Below are positions 1-8,179 of a stretch of DNA of 64,000 nt, one piece after another (the stretch's first letter is position 1; each line of letters starts with the position of its first letter). Under the pieces are notes generated by a model. It saw nothing but the letters and a program-made list of their open reading frames with translations. It did no database searches and had not been told where the DNA came from. The DNA is from Aestuariivirga sp. (lineage in GTDB: Bacteria; Pseudomonadota; Alphaproteobacteria; Rhizobiales; Aestuariivirgaceae): contig NZ_JADCDB010000020.1 in NCBI RefSeq assembly GCF_020252395.1, positions 1 through 64,000 on the forward strand. Direction: 5' to 3'. The translations under genes were made by a program, and so were the position numbers.

Positions 1-140
1 CCTGTTGCGCAAGACCGCAGCACGAACGCTCGACGACCTCACCACTGCCGTCGCCAACGCCCTCTCAGGCTTCACACAAAGCGAATGCGAAAATTTCCTC
101 ACTCATGCAGGATATCGAAGCTAACTGTGAAAATGCTCTA
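1..140 (+). mobile_element. Right end of an IS630-family insertion sequence (transposase 3' end)
   Basis: Reading frame 2 is open from the window edge to a TAA at 122-124. It encodes the typical C-terminus of IS630-type DDE transposases: a helix-rich tail, then F-T-x-x-E-C-x-N-(Y/F)-x-x-x-A-G-Y just before the stop (seen here as [15 protein letters not shown]). Frame 3, used by the hslV remnant downstream, is different. Past the stop there are only about 15 bases before HslV sequence resumes. The junction sequence is CTAG (138-141), and IS630 elements are known to prefer CTAG and duplicate the central TA. The left end and the rest of the transposase lie outside the window, so the element cannot be matched to a named IS. 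Confidence 0.8.
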
Positions 141-239
141 GATGCCGAAACCATTGCGCGCAAGGCCATGGCGATCGCCGCCGACATCTGCGTCTACACC
201 AACAACAACCTGACCGTTGAAACCCTGACTGCTGCCTGA
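141..239 (+). pseudogene. hslV: hslV 3' remnant, cut by the IS630 insertion
   Basis: About 32 codons from GAT at 141 to TGA at 237-239 give the conserved HslV C-terminus: [10 protein letters not shown], then [15 protein letters not shown]. HslV is the Ntn-hydrolase peptidase ring that pairs with HslU. Upstream of codon 141 the expected helix (roughly G-N-Y-A-L-A-A-A-R-A-L) is missing and is replaced by the transposase end. The gene therefore looks split by an IS near codon 140-150 of about 175. It sits directly before hslU, as in the usual hslVU operon. The 5' part is outside the window, so a second intact hslV elsewhere cannot be excluded. Confidence 0.75.
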
Positions 240-262
240 GTGGATCCTGAGTGGAACTTGCG

Positions 263-1561
263 ATGACCGATTTTTCTCCGCGCGAAATCGTTTCCGAACT
301 TGACCGCCACATCGTTGGCCAGACCGAGGCCAAACGTGCGGTGGCCATTGCGCTGCGCAACCGCTGGCGGCGGAAACAGCTCGGAAGCCCTCTGCGTGAC
401 GAGGTGATGCCGAAAAACATTCTGATGATCGGGCCGACAGGCGTCGGCAAAACGGAGATAGCGCGCCGCCTCGCCAAGCTTGCAAATGCGCCGTTCCTGA
501 AAGTCGAGGCCACCAAATTCACCGAAGTAGGCTATGTCGGACGCGACGTGGACCAGATCGTGCGTGACCTGCTCGAATCCGGCATCGCCATGACCAGGGC
601 CGCGCGGCGCAAGGACGTTGAAGCCCAGGCGCAGATCAATGCCGAACGGCGCGTGATCGAGGCGCTGGTGGGCTCCAATGCCTCGGACACAACGCGCGAA
701 GCTTTTCGCCGCAAGCTGCGGTCGGGCGAACTCGACGACAAGGAGATCGAGATCCAGGTGGCCGATACCGGGACTGCGACTTTCGAGATTCCCGGCATGC
801 CGGGTTCCGCCAGCGTGGTGAATTTGTCCGACATGCTCGGCAAGGCTTTCGGCAGCCGCACCAGGGCGCGGCGCATGACGGTGAAGGCAAGCCATGAGGT
901 GCTGCTCGCGGAAGAGTCCGACAAACTGCTCGACCAGGAGCAGATCGTGCAGGACGCGATCGAGCAAGTGGAACAGAACGGCATCGTCTTCCTTGACGAG
1001 ATCGACAAGATCTGCGCGCGCTCGGAGCGCCAGGGTGCGGATGTGAGCCGCGAGGGGGTGCAGCGCGATCTGCTGCCGCTCATCGAGGGCACCACTGTGT
1101 CGACCAAGCATGGCCCGGTAAAGACAGACCACATCCTGTTCATTGCCTCGGGCGCCTTTCACCTTGCCAAGCCCTCCGATCTGCTGCCGGAGCTGCAAGG
1201 CCGCCTGCCCATCCGGGTCGAGCTGAAAGCGCTGGACCGCAGCGACCTCGAACGCATTCTCACCGAACCCGAAGCGAGCCTCATCAAGCAATATCGCGCC
1301 TTGCTCAAGACAGAGGGCGTGACGCTGGACTTCACCGATGATGGCATCGGAGCCATTGCGCAGATTGCCGCCGACACCAATGCGACTGTCGAGAACATCG
1401 GCGCGCGCCGGCTGCAGACCGTGATGGAACGTCTGCTCGACGAAGTGAGCTATGTGGCGCCCGACCGGCCGGGCGATACGGTGGTGATCGACAGCGCCTA
1501 TGTCGAGGAACATGTCGGCACGCTCGCCAGGAACGCCGACCTGTCGAAGTTCATCCTTTAG
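263..1561 (+). CDS. hslU: HslU, ATPase subunit of the HslVU protease
   Basis: AAA+ unfoldase that feeds proteins into the HslV peptidase in the cytoplasm. From the ATG at 263 it has 432 residues, normal for the family. Walker A (GPTGVGKT) is at about 57-64, the pore loop GYVG at 90-93, Walker B (IVFLDEID) at about 241-248, the intermediate domain lies between them, and the C-terminus ends in SKFIL, the tail that docks into HslV. An in-frame ATG at 251 would add four residues, but [10 protein letters not shown] is the usual start. The gene is complete and in frame even though hslV upstream is interrupted by an IS, so HslU may be unpartnered or expressed from an IS-borne promoter. Its last 11 bases overlap the convergent gene at 1551-1922. 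Confidence 0.95.
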   Translation: MTDFSPREIVSELDRHIVGQTEAKRAVAIALRNRWRRKQLGSPLRDEVMPKNILMIGPTGVGKTEIARRLAKLANAPFLKVEATKFTEVGYVGRDVDQIVRDLLESGIAMTRAARRKDVEAQAQINAERRVIEALVGSNASDTTREAFRRKLRSGELDDKEIEIQVADTGTATFEIPGMPGSASVVNLSDMLGKAFGSRTRARRMTVKASHEVLLAEESDKLLDQEQIVQDAIEQVEQNGIVFLDEIDKICARSERQGADVSREGVQRDLLPLIEGTTVSTKHGPVKTDHILFIASGAFHLAKPSDLLPELQGRLPIRVELKALDRSDLERILTEPEASLIKQYRALLKTEGVTLDFTDDGIGAIAQIAADTNATVENIGARRLQTVMERLLDEVSYVAPDRPGDTVVIDSAYVEEHVGTLARNADLSKFIL

Positions 1562-1922
1562 GTTTCTGCCGCTTTCGGCTGAGCGTGACGAGCAGTTCGT
1601 CGAGCGTGGCTGCATCGAGCTTGCCGATGTCGTCAGCCAGCCGGTTGGCGAGCTCGGTGGCCTTGGGATTCAGACCTGAGGTGTCGATGGTGATGCGCGG
1701 GTGAGAGATGCGGGCGAGCCGCACAACCTCATCCGCCTCGTCCCAGATGATATTGAAATAGGCGAGAATGCGCTGGATCAGGTGCCAGCCCGGGCGGCCG
1801 CGCTTGCCGTGCTCGAGTGCCGAGAGGTAAGCGGACGAGACTCCAAGGGCCTCCGCCATCTTCTTGAGTGTCACGCCGCGCTCGGACCTCAGTTTCCTCA
1901 TCTTGTCGCCGAAGGGCGTCAT
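1551..1922 (-). CDS. XRE-family helix-turn-helix regulator
   Basis: 123-residue protein with a Cro/CI-type helix-turn-helix over about residues 3-60. The signature of recognition helices is clear: [21 protein letters not shown]-x-G-K-R-G-R-P. The second half is helical and probably mediates dimerisation. It is the last gene of a minus-strand run (tim44-like, mltA, smr, xre); its ATG overlaps the smr stop as ATGA. It converges on hslU with an 11-bp overlap. Related regulators sit beside smr in other Hyphomicrobiales. The target is unknown and no ligand domain is visible. Confidence 0.85.
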   Translation of the reverse strand: MTPFGDKMRKLRSERGVTLKKMAEALGVSSAYLSALEHGKRGRPGWHLIQRILAYFNIIWDEADEVVRLARISHPRITIDTSGLNPKATELANRLADDIGKLDAATLDELLVTLSRKRQKPKG

Positions 1923-2479
1923 CGCTCCTCCCGGATGCGCCGGACACGGACGTAATAGGCGCCGCCGCCGCCATGTTTCGGATGGGCGGGCTGGAAGCCC
2001 GCGACAAGGCTCCTGAATTCCGGTTCATGGAACCATTCCGTAACGAGGCGGCGCAGGCGGCCGGCGCGCTCGGGTGCATGAAAGTGGCCCGCACCATGCA
2101 GCGTATGGCGCGAAAAGGGTGAGTCACCCTTGCCGGTGATGACCAGCACGTTGCGGGCCCCCATGGCTTGCGCATCACGAAGGAACCCGAGAAGATGGAC
2201 GCGCGCCAACGCGATGCCCGTACCATGAAGATCGAGACGCCGCTCGATCTCGACTTGGCCGCGCGTGAGCTTCTGCGTCGTCCGCCTGTCGAGCCCGGTC
2301 ATCTGCGGCGGCTGCCGGTGCAGCGAAGAGGGGACATGCACATGCGGCACGGAGTGCAGGCTGACCGGCTTCTTCGCATGGAGCGGCCCGGGCTTCGGCG
2401 CAGGAGCACGGGACCGCAGTGGCTTCACGGTTTTCGCGGTCTCGAGCCAGAGCTCATAATCGGGCGGCTTGCGGCTCAT
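1919..2479 (-). CDS. Smr-domain protein (MutS2 C-terminal-like nuclease domain)
   Basis: 186 residues. The first about 75 residues are proline- and histidine-rich and look disordered. A Smr domain follows with the L-D-L-H-G motif at 82-86, the T-G-K-G motif at 115-118, and the closing glycine-rich G-G-G-G-A-Y-Y-V-x-V strand near the C-terminus. Smr domains nick or cleave DNA or RNA, and stand-alone forms have been tied to RNA or ribosome rescue; the substrate here is unknown. The stretch between T-G-K-G and the last strand is longer than in minimal Smr domains and carries extra His and Arg residues. Start overlaps the mltA stop (ATGA), so the pair is probably translationally coupled. Confidence 0.85.
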   Translation of the reverse strand: MSRKPPDYELWLETAKTVKPLRSRAPAPKPGPLHAKKPVSLHSVPHVHVPSSLHRQPPQMTGLDRRTTQKLTRGQVEIERRLDLHGTGIALARVHLLGFLRDAQAMGARNVLVITGKGDSPFSRHTLHGAGHFHAPERAGRLRRLVTEWFHEPEFRSLVAGFQPAHPKHGGGGAYYVRVRRIREER

Positions 2480-3573
2480 GTCGGAAGGCCAAGCTCCCCG
2501 GCCACCGCGACGGGGAGAAACACGGTCATCCGGCCCGCGCTCTTCATGGGTCCCGCAATGTGAGCGGCCTGGTCACCGAAGCCCCAGTAGACATCGCCGC
2601 GGGCAAGACCCTTGATGGCGCTTCCGGTGTCCTGCGCCACGAGAAGCTGGCGGAAGGGCGCCATACGGTTGCCTTGTCCGGAGGGCGCTAACGTGTCCAG
2701 CCAGACAGGCATGCCGAACATCCACAGTGCGCGGTCAACGGCGAGGCTGCGGCGCGGCATGAGCTGCACATGCTGGGCGCCCAGCGCACCCAGCGCCCGA
2801 TCCTCGAGTGCGGCCTCGCGAAAGAACACGAAGGACTTATTCTCCCACATCAGTTTTCGCGCCTCACGCGGATGCGCTTTCATCCAGCGGCGGATGGCCT
2901 GCATGGATATCGCATCTTCCGGCAGCACGCCCCGCTGCACCAGGATGGCCCCAATGCCGGTGTAGGGATGACCGGATTTTGCCGCATAGGAGAGCCGCAG
3001 CACGCCTCCTTCCGCCAGGCGCACGCGGCCCGAGCCCTGGATGTGGATGAAGAAGGCATCGGCCCAGTCCCTGAGCCATACGATCTCCAGCCCCTGCCCG
3101 GCCAGCGCGCCCTCCTCGATGTCGCAGCGGGTCAGATAGGGCTCCGGCTTGCCGCCCACCAGCCGGCCATAGGCAAGCCCTGTTTCTTCTGCGGCGCGAT
3201 CATCAAAGTTCAAGAGGTCGGGAGGGCGGCGATAGACCGGCACGTGAAATATTTCGGTGCGCGTCCTACTACCCTCGACTTCGGGCTCGTAGTAGCCGGT
3301 GAAAAGGCCCTCCGGCCTTTCGGGGTCATGCACCTGATAAGCCCGGAACAGGCGCTCGAAATAGCTCCGCGCATCGCCTGCTGCAAAAGCAGCCAGGCAG
3401 GCGCTGCGCCACGACGAGGGGCTGCCCCCGAAGCGCACTGGGCGGCGGAAGCCCGCACCATGCTCCAGTATCTCGCGGCTGGACCGGCGAAAGGCCTCCC
3501 GCGCAGCTTCGGGGTCATGGCTTCGCCAGCCTTCGAGCGTGGCAAAATCCACAGGCGAGAGCGTGCCGTGCAT
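2476..3573 (-). CDS. mltA: MltA-family lytic transglycosylase
   Basis: Cleaves the glycan strand of peptidoglycan, leaving 1,6-anhydro-muramyl ends. 365 residues from the ATG at 3573, chosen because it clears the upstream tim44-like gene; a longer frame begins at 3666. The MltA beta-barrel core is recognisable: T-G-Y-Y-E-P, then I-x-I-Q-G-S-G near the middle, and a 3D domain at the end with G-D-V-Y-W-G-F-G-D, which supplies the catalytic Asp. No signal peptide or lipobox is visible from this start, although the enzyme must act outside the cytoplasm. Either export is non-classical or the start needs checking. Lies between tim44-like and smr genes in one minus-strand run. Confidence 0.88.
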   Translation of the reverse strand: MHGTLSPVDFATLEGWRSHDPEAAREAFRRSSREILEHGAGFRRPVRFGGSPSSWRSACLAAFAAGDARSYFERLFRAYQVHDPERPEGLFTGYYEPEVEGSRTRTEIFHVPVYRRPPDLLNFDDRAAEETGLAYGRLVGGKPEPYLTRCDIEEGALAGQGLEIVWLRDWADAFFIHIQGSGRVRLAEGGVLRLSYAAKSGHPYTGIGAILVQRGVLPEDAISMQAIRRWMKAHPREARKLMWENKSFVFFREAALEDRALGALGAQHVQLMPRRSLAVDRALWMFGMPVWLDTLAPSGQGNRMAPFRQLLVAQDTGSAIKGLARGDVYWGFGDQAAHIAGPMKSAGRMTVFLPVAVAGELGLPT

Positions 3574-3589
3574 GCCGCGGCGCCCGCGG

Positions 3590-4294
3590 TCAGGCCGGGG
3601 CCTCGGTGGCCACCAGCTTCCAGTTGGGATCGCGCGAGCCAAGGTCGCGCTCGAAGGTCCAGACATCCGTCAGCTGGCGGATCTCCTTCGGGTCGCCATC
3701 GATCACCTGGCCGGCCTTGTCATAGGTGGCGGAGATGAACTCGCTCACGAATTCCATGGTGATGGAGGCCCTGCGCCCAGCCACGCTCGCTTGCTGGATG
3801 ACGGCCTTATCGATCCCGACGAAGCGCGAGTCCACCCGCTGGCCCTGGCTGGCCCGGGCGTCGATAGCGCGCGCAAACCCATCGAACACCTCTTTCGACA
3901 GGAGGTTCTTGAGCGCCGCCTTGTCGCCTCTGGCAAAGGCGTCAATGATCATCTCGTAAGCCACCTTAGCTCCGTCAACGAAGGCGCCGGGCGTAAAGCT
4001 GCTGTCGTTCTCCGCCATGCGGCCCAGCGCCGCGGCGAGCGGGGAACCCTCTTCGGCATAGCCTTTCCAGACCGCCGGCGGCAGCTCGCGGTCGCCCGTG
4101 TCATTAGCCGGAACGGGCGTGAGTTCCGGAAGGCGCGCGGCGGCGCCACTGCTATCCTGAGGGCCGCGCTTGGCGCCAAACAAGTCGAACGGCGGCTTTT
4201 CCGTGCCGGTGCGGGTGCCGAGCACGGAGCGCAGCCGCCAGAAAACCACGAGGGCCACAGCAAGAAGGAGGACGTTCAGTGGATCAAAACTCAT
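3590..4294 (-). CDS. Tim44-like domain protein, membrane-anchored
   Basis: 234 residues from the ATG at 4294 (MSFDPLNVLL). One N-terminal membrane segment, about residues 8-24, is followed by a charged, proline-rich linker and a Tim44-like domain over about residues 95-230. In Alphaproteobacteria this gene lies close to secB and the origin, and it resembles the mitochondrial Tim44 translocation motor subunit. The bacterial role is not settled; a membrane-associated assembly or chaperone function is inferred. First gene of the minus-strand run with mltA, smr and xre. Its start faces fxsA across a 123-bp gap with a perfect palindrome at 4361-4376. Confidence 0.85.
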   Translation of the reverse strand: MSFDPLNVLLLAVALVVFWRLRSVLGTRTGTEKPPFDLFGAKRGPQDSSGAAARLPELTPVPANDTGDRELPPAVWKGYAEEGSPLAAALGRMAENDSSFTPGAFVDGAKVAYEMIIDAFARGDKAALKNLLSKEVFDGFARAIDARASQGQRVDSRFVGIDKAVIQQASVAGRRASITMEFVSEFISATYDKAGQVIDGDPKEIRQLTDVWTFERDLGSRDPNWKLVATEAPA

Positions 4295-4360
4295 TCCATC
4301 AACCAGTTGGCGGTTTGCAGAGGCGTGTCTTCCGCGGGGGCATGACGCCACAGAAGTTGC

Positions 4361-4376
4361 GACCTATATATAGGTC
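4361..4376. promoter_or_regulatory. Perfect 16-bp palindrome between divergent tim44-like and fxsA genes
   Basis: GACCTATATATAGGTC reads identically on both strands. It lies 67 bp from the tim44-like start and 42 bp from the fxsA start. The TATATA core could serve as a -10 element in either direction while the arms bind a dimeric regulator. Seen in sequence; function is inference. Confidence 0.4.
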
Positions 4377-4417
4377 CACCCGCCGGGGTCCAAGTCCAAA
4401 GGACGAATCTGAACTCC

Positions 4418-4870
4418 ATGATACGAACCCTCCCGCTCTTGGTCCTCGCTGCTGCCGCCGCCGAAATTACTTCCATCATCTGGGTCGGGAGCCTCATCGG
4501 TGTGGTGCCCACGCTGCTCCTGATGCTGCTGGGCGGAGTGGTTGGTGTCCGTCTGATCGCATCAGCCGGCATGAGCGTGGCGGCAGCACTCCGCTCGCCC
4601 GTCCAATCGGGGTCGCCACTGAACGGATTGGGCGGCAAGGCCGCGGCCCGGACGGCTTCGGGCGTGCTCTTCCTGCTTCCCGGCTTCTTCAGCGACGCGG
4701 TCGCACTGCTGCTCTTCCTGGCGCCAGTCCGCCGATGGATCGGTTCATGGTTTCGCATCGAAACCTACACGGTGGGGTCTGCGGACAACCGCGGTTTCGA
4801 CCGGGTGATCGAGGCGGAGGCCATCGAAATCTCCAGTGAAATCGAGCCGCCAGACCGCACATTGCGTTGA
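4418..4870 (+). CDS. fxsA: FxsA-family membrane protein
   Basis: 150 residues with hydrophobic segments at about 5-22, 25-48 and 78-103, and a short cytoplasmic tail, as in FxsA. In E. coli overproduced FxsA relieves phage T7 exclusion by F plasmid; its normal role is unknown. The conserved glycine-rich start (G-x-x-x-T-x-x-x-x-L-x-G) and L-x-L-P-G-F-F-S-D are present. Divergent from the tim44-like gene and 73 bp ahead of secB, probably cotranscribed with it. This fxsA-secB-(tim44) neighbourhood is common near alphaproteobacterial origins. Confidence 0.85.
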   Translation: MIRTLPLLVLAAAAAEITSIIWVGSLIGVVPTLLLMLLGGVVGVRLIASAGMSVAAALRSPVQSGSPLNGLGGKAAARTASGVLFLLPGFFSDAVALLLFLAPVRRWIGSWFRIETYTVGSADNRGFDRVIEAEAIEISSEIEPPDRTLR

Positions 4871-4943
4871 GGCGCAACACCTCTCCCGCTTGCAGGGCCT
4901 GAGAGCCCATGTTAGCGAGAACCAATTCAGAAAGAGGCCCAAG

Positions 4944-5462
4944 ATGACCGATACCCCGAAGTCCACCGCTGCGCCGGAAGCCACCGAAAACGGAGCGGCT
5001 GGCGCAGGCGCCACGGGCCAGACGCCGCAAGAGCAGCCGTCGCTGCGTATCCTCGGCCAGTATCTGAAGGACCTGAGCTTCGAGAACCCGAACGCCCCGC
5101 ACTCCTTCAATCAGGAAGCGCAGCCCGACATCGCCGTTTCGGTGAACGTCAATGCGCGGCCACTAGCCACCAACGATTTCGAAGTCGAACTGCACCTCGA
5201 TGCCAAGGCCACCGCGGCCGACAAGGTCGCCTTTGCGGCAGAACTTGTCTATGCAGGCACCTTCCGGCTGGAGAATTTTCCGCAGCAGTTGTTGCATCCG
5301 GCCGTGCTCATCGAATGCCCGCGTATACTCTTCCCCTTTGCCCGCCAGATCCTGGCGGAGGCAACGCGCAACGGCGGCTTCCCGCCGCTGATGCTGGACC
5401 CGATCGATTTCGCCGCCATGTACCAGCGCCGCATGCAGCAACAGACGGTGGGAGAGGCCTGA
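4944..5462 (+). CDS. secB: SecB, protein-export chaperone
   Basis: Tetrameric cytoplasmic chaperone that holds unfolded precursors and delivers them to SecA. 172 residues from the ATG at 4944, which has a clear AAAGAGG ribosome site 6 bases upstream; longer in-frame starts inside fxsA lack one. Typical motifs are Y-L-K-D-L-S-F-E-N-P near residue 35 and the C-terminal P-x-x-x-x-P-I-D-F-x-x-x-Y segment. The tail is short and lacks the Zn-binding end seen on SecA. Ends 1 bp before the convergent dnaQ stop. Confidence 0.95.
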   Translation: MTDTPKSTAAPEATENGAAGAGATGQTPQEQPSLRILGQYLKDLSFENPNAPHSFNQEAQPDIAVSVNVNARPLATNDFEVELHLDAKATAADKVAFAAELVYAGTFRLENFPQQLLHPAVLIECPRILFPFARQILAEATRNGGFPPLMLDPIDFAAMYQRRMQQQTVGEA

Positions 5463-5463
5463 G

Positions 5464-6162
5464 CTATTTCGGGCTTCCCTGCTTCCATAGGGCGTTGTCG
5501 CCAAGCCGCGCCACGAAGGCGGCATGCGCGGCTCGTTCTTCCTCCGTCAGTCGCGGGGGCAAGGGAACAGGGCGCTCCCGCGCGGCCTGGGGTACGGCCG
5601 AAGTCGCCACTTTTTTCGTGACCGACGAATCGAGGATCAGCGCCGTCTGCCGGCCGCCGATCAGCTCAAGATAGACCTCCGCCAGAAGCTCAGAATCGAG
5701 CAGCGCGCCATGCTTGGTGCGCCTGCTGTTGTCGATGGCATAGCGCCGGCACAGCGCATCGAGGCTGTTGGCGGCGCCAGGATGCTTTTGCCGCGCCATG
5801 TGCAGCGTATCGACGACGCGTTCGGGCGGAATTGAAGGCCGCCGCAAGAATCCCAATTCAGCGTTGATGAAAGCCATGTCGAAGCTGGCATTGTGGATGA
5901 TCAGCACGTCGTCGCCGATGAACTCCAGAAAGTCCTGCGCGATAGCGCTGAAAACGGGCTTGTCCTTCAGGAAAGCGCTCGACAGGCCGTGGACGGCTTC
6001 CGCCTCCTTCGGCATGTCGCGTTCGGGATTGATGTAGACATGGAAGGTACGCCCAGTCGGCAGATGATTGAAGAGCTCCACCGCGCCGATTTCGACGATA
6101 CGGTCACCTGTGGCCGGATCGAGCCCGGTGGTTTCCGTATCGAGGATGATTTCGCGCACCAT
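5464..6162 (-). CDS. dnaQ: DnaQ, DNA polymerase III epsilon (3'-5' exonuclease)
   Basis: Proofreading subunit of the replicative polymerase. 232 residues. The DEDDh exonuclease motifs are all visible: D-T-E-T-T-G at 8-13, H-N-A-S-F-D in the ExoII region, and H-G-A-L-L-D-S-x-L-L in ExoIII. The C-terminal tail, which should bind the alpha subunit, is short and basic. Last gene of the minus-strand set ppsR-maf-aroE-coaE-dnaQ, directed away from the putative origin. This order is shared with Caulobacter and rhizobia. Confidence 0.95.
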   Translation of the reverse strand: MVREIILDTETTGLDPATGDRIVEIGAVELFNHLPTGRTFHVYINPERDMPKEAEAVHGLSSAFLKDKPVFSAIAQDFLEFIGDDVLIIHNASFDMAFINAELGFLRRPSIPPERVVDTLHMARQKHPGAANSLDALCRRYAIDNSRRTKHGALLDSELLAEVYLELIGGRQTALILDSSVTKKVATSAVPQAARERPVPLPPRLTEEERAAHAAFVARLGDNALWKQGSPK

Positions 6163-6164
6163 GC

Positions 6165-6761
6165 CTATGCCTTCTCTTTCGCCCTGAGCGATGCAATCAC
6201 CCGGTCCACCTCGAATTCCGTCTCGGCGAGGCTCACCGAGGTGTCTATCACATAATCGGCCCGTGCGCGCTTCTCCGCGTCGGGGAACTGCCGTGACAGA
6301 ATGAAGTCGAGCTTCTCGGCCGTCATCCCGCCACGGGCAAGGGCACGTTCCCGCTGCAGCTCCGGCTTGGCGGTCACAACGATCACCACATCCACATCCG
6401 CTTCGCGCCCGGTTTCGAAAAGCAAGGGAATGTCGAGCACGGCGATATCAGCCTGTTGCGCGGCCTCCGCGAGAAACGCCGCCTGCCGTTGCTTGACCAG
6501 CGGGTGCACAATGCCTTCGATCTTCATCAACAACGCAGGATCGGATTGTATCAGGGTAGCGAGCTTGCGGCGGTCGACGGCGCCGTCGACCACGGCATCG
6601 GGCGCCAATGCGCGCACCGGCTCAACGGCTGCCCCACCCGGCGCATAGAGTGCATGAACTGCCGCATCGCTATCGAACACGGGGATACCGCGGGCGGCAA
6701 ACATCTTTGCTGTCTCGCTCTTGCCCATGGCGATCGAGCCTGTGATCCCGGCGACGATCAT
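6165..6761 (-). CDS. coaE: CoaE, dephospho-CoA kinase
   Basis: Last step of coenzyme A synthesis: phosphorylates the ribose 3'-OH of dephospho-CoA with ATP. 198 residues from the ATG at 6761, whose first bases overlap the aroE stop (ATGA). The P-loop is G-I-T-G-S-I-A-M-G-K-S at about 6-16, followed by the substrate motif F-D-S-D-A-A-V-H and the D-I-P-L-L-F-E-T segment. A longer frame up to 6839 lies inside aroE and is not needed. Two bases separate it from dnaQ. Confidence 0.93.
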   Translation of the reverse strand: MIVAGITGSIAMGKSETAKMFAARGIPVFDSDAAVHALYAPGGAAVEPVRALAPDAVVDGAVDRRKLATLIQSDPALLMKIEGIVHPLVKQRQAAFLAEAAQQADIAVLDIPLLFETGREADVDVVIVVTAKPELQRERALARGGMTAEKLDFILSRQFPDAEKRARADYVIDTSVSLAETEFEVDRVIASLRAKEKA

Positions 6762-7597
6762 CGCGCGAAAGCCGGATCGATGTCGCGCGCCACCAGGTCG
6801 TGGAGTTCCGGCGTCACCTGGGGCATGACCCCGAACCACAGTGAGAAGCCGCGTACGGCTTGGTGCAGAAGCATGCCCAGTCCTTCCGACACGATGTTGC
6901 CGCGCGCCGCAGCTTCGTCAAGCAGGCGGGTTCGAAGCGGCGTATAGACGATGTCCGTGACAACGGCCTTCTGCGGCAGCCTCGTCAGCCGTAGGTCAAG
7001 GTCCGGCTGGCCCTTCATGCCCAGCGACGTGGTGTTGACGAGCAGGCTGCACTCCGCGAGGTGATCCTCAGCTTCGTCCCAACGGATGGGCAGGACGCGC
7101 TCGCCGAAGCGCATGCGCAGCTGGTCGGCCTTCTCGCGGGTGCGATTGGCGACGGCGACCTCGTTGGCTCCCTGTTCCAGGATCGCATTTACCACCGCGA
7201 GCGAGGCGCCGCCGGCGCCGAGCACAAGGGCGCGCGAGTTGGCGAGCTCCAACCCTGGTGCGCCCTGCTTCAGACTGTTGATGAAGCCTTCGCCGTCCGT
7301 GTTGGTGCCCAATATCTTGCCGTTGTGCAGGTAGACTGTGTTGACGGCGCCAAGCCGCTCCGTCGAAGCATCCGCGCGGGTCACGAGACCGAAGACGGCT
7401 TCCTTGTGCGGGATGGTGACATTGCAGCCGGCGTAGCCGGCGCCCTCGAGGCGGCCAATGAAATCCGCGAGCGAAGATGGCTCGACCGGCTGGCGCGTGT
7501 AGCTGCCGTTGATGCCATGCAGCTTCAGCCAGTAGCCATGGATGAGCGGTGAGCGGGAGTGGCTGATCGGCCAGCCGATAACGCAGGCCTTGGTCAT
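6758..7597 (-). CDS. aroE: AroE, shikimate dehydrogenase
   Basis: NADPH-dependent reduction of 3-dehydroshikimate to shikimate in aromatic amino acid synthesis. 279 residues. The substrate-binding S-H-S-R-S-P-L-I-H is at about 13-21, the catalytic Lys lies in N-V-T-I-P-H-K-E, and the nucleotide loop is G-A-G-G-A-S-L-A. The start overlaps the maf stop (ATGA) and the end overlaps the coaE start, so four genes here are translationally coupled. Confidence 0.95.
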   Translation of the reverse strand: MTKACVIGWPISHSRSPLIHGYWLKLHGINGSYTRQPVEPSSLADFIGRLEGAGYAGCNVTIPHKEAVFGLVTRADASTERLGAVNTVYLHNGKILGTNTDGEGFINSLKQGAPGLELANSRALVLGAGGASLAVVNAILEQGANEVAVANRTREKADQLRMRFGERVLPIRWDEAEDHLAECSLLVNTTSLGMKGQPDLDLRLTRLPQKAVVTDIVYTPLRTRLLDEAAARGNIVSEGLGMLLHQAVRGFSLWFGVMPQVTPELHDLVARDIDPAFAR

Positions 7598-8178
7598 GTG
7601 GCGATCTCCCCCGCTTCGCGCAGTTTCTCCAGCAGAGGCACAAGAGGCAATCCGAGGATAGTGAAGTGATCGCCCGCTACCGAGCGGAACAGCTGCACGC
7701 CGCGCCCCTCGATCTTGTATCCGCCCACTGAGGTGGTGCAGTCGTCCCCGATCGCCTCGAGATACTCTTCGAGAAACGCATCGCTGTAGTCGCGCATGGT
7801 AAGCAGCGCCTCGTCGGCATAGGTCCAGATCGCCTTGCCATCGCGCGCGAGCACAACGGCTGAGATCAATGCATGGGTTCGCCCGCGCAGCTCGCGCAGC
7901 TGCGAAAGACAGTGAGCACGATCGCGGGGTTTGCCATAGATCTTGCCGTCCAGTGCCAGGACTTGGTCAGCACCGATCACTTGGGCATCGGCGTGGCGCA
8001 GCGACACGTCGATCGCCTTTGCCTCGGCAAGCCTGATGGCTGTCTCGCGTGGGAGCCAGTTTGGATGTGCGGCGATGAGCGCCTTCTCATCGACCACGGG
8101 CGATTGCGCGGTGAAGCTGAGGCCAGCATTACGCAGCATTGCCTGGCGCGTTGCACTGGTGGAGGCAAGAATAATCAT
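7594..8178 (-). CDS. maf: Maf-family nucleotide pyrophosphatase
   Basis: House-cleaning hydrolase that removes non-canonical or modified NTPs. 194 residues from the ATG at 8178, one base after the ppsR stop. N-terminal L-A-S-T-S-A-T-R-Q-x-x-L-x-x-A-G and the G-A-D-Q-V-L motif, with its catalytic Asp, identify the family. The mid-region C-T-T-S-V-G-G-Y-K-I-E-G-x-G matches the conserved Maf end motif. I cannot separate the dTTP- and m7GTP-directed subfamilies by eye. Confidence 0.93.
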   Translation of the reverse strand: MIILASTSATRQAMLRNAGLSFTAQSPVVDEKALIAAHPNWLPRETAIRLAEAKAIDVSLRHADAQVIGADQVLALDGKIYGKPRDRAHCLSQLRELRGRTHALISAVVLARDGKAIWTYADEALLTMRDYSDAFLEEYLEAIGDDCTTSVGGYKIEGRGVQLFRSVAGDHFTILGLPLVPLLEKLREAGEIAT

Positions 8179-8179
8179 G

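Noticed and set aside
194-1615. 473-residue frame antisense to hslU
   Set aside because: Shadow of high-GC third-codon pattern; no ribosome site and no recognisable protein features.
3238-3252. Half parS-like CACGTGAAA inside mltA
   Set aside because: Only the right half matches; the left half lacks the TTT of parS, so it is a chance E-box-like sequence.
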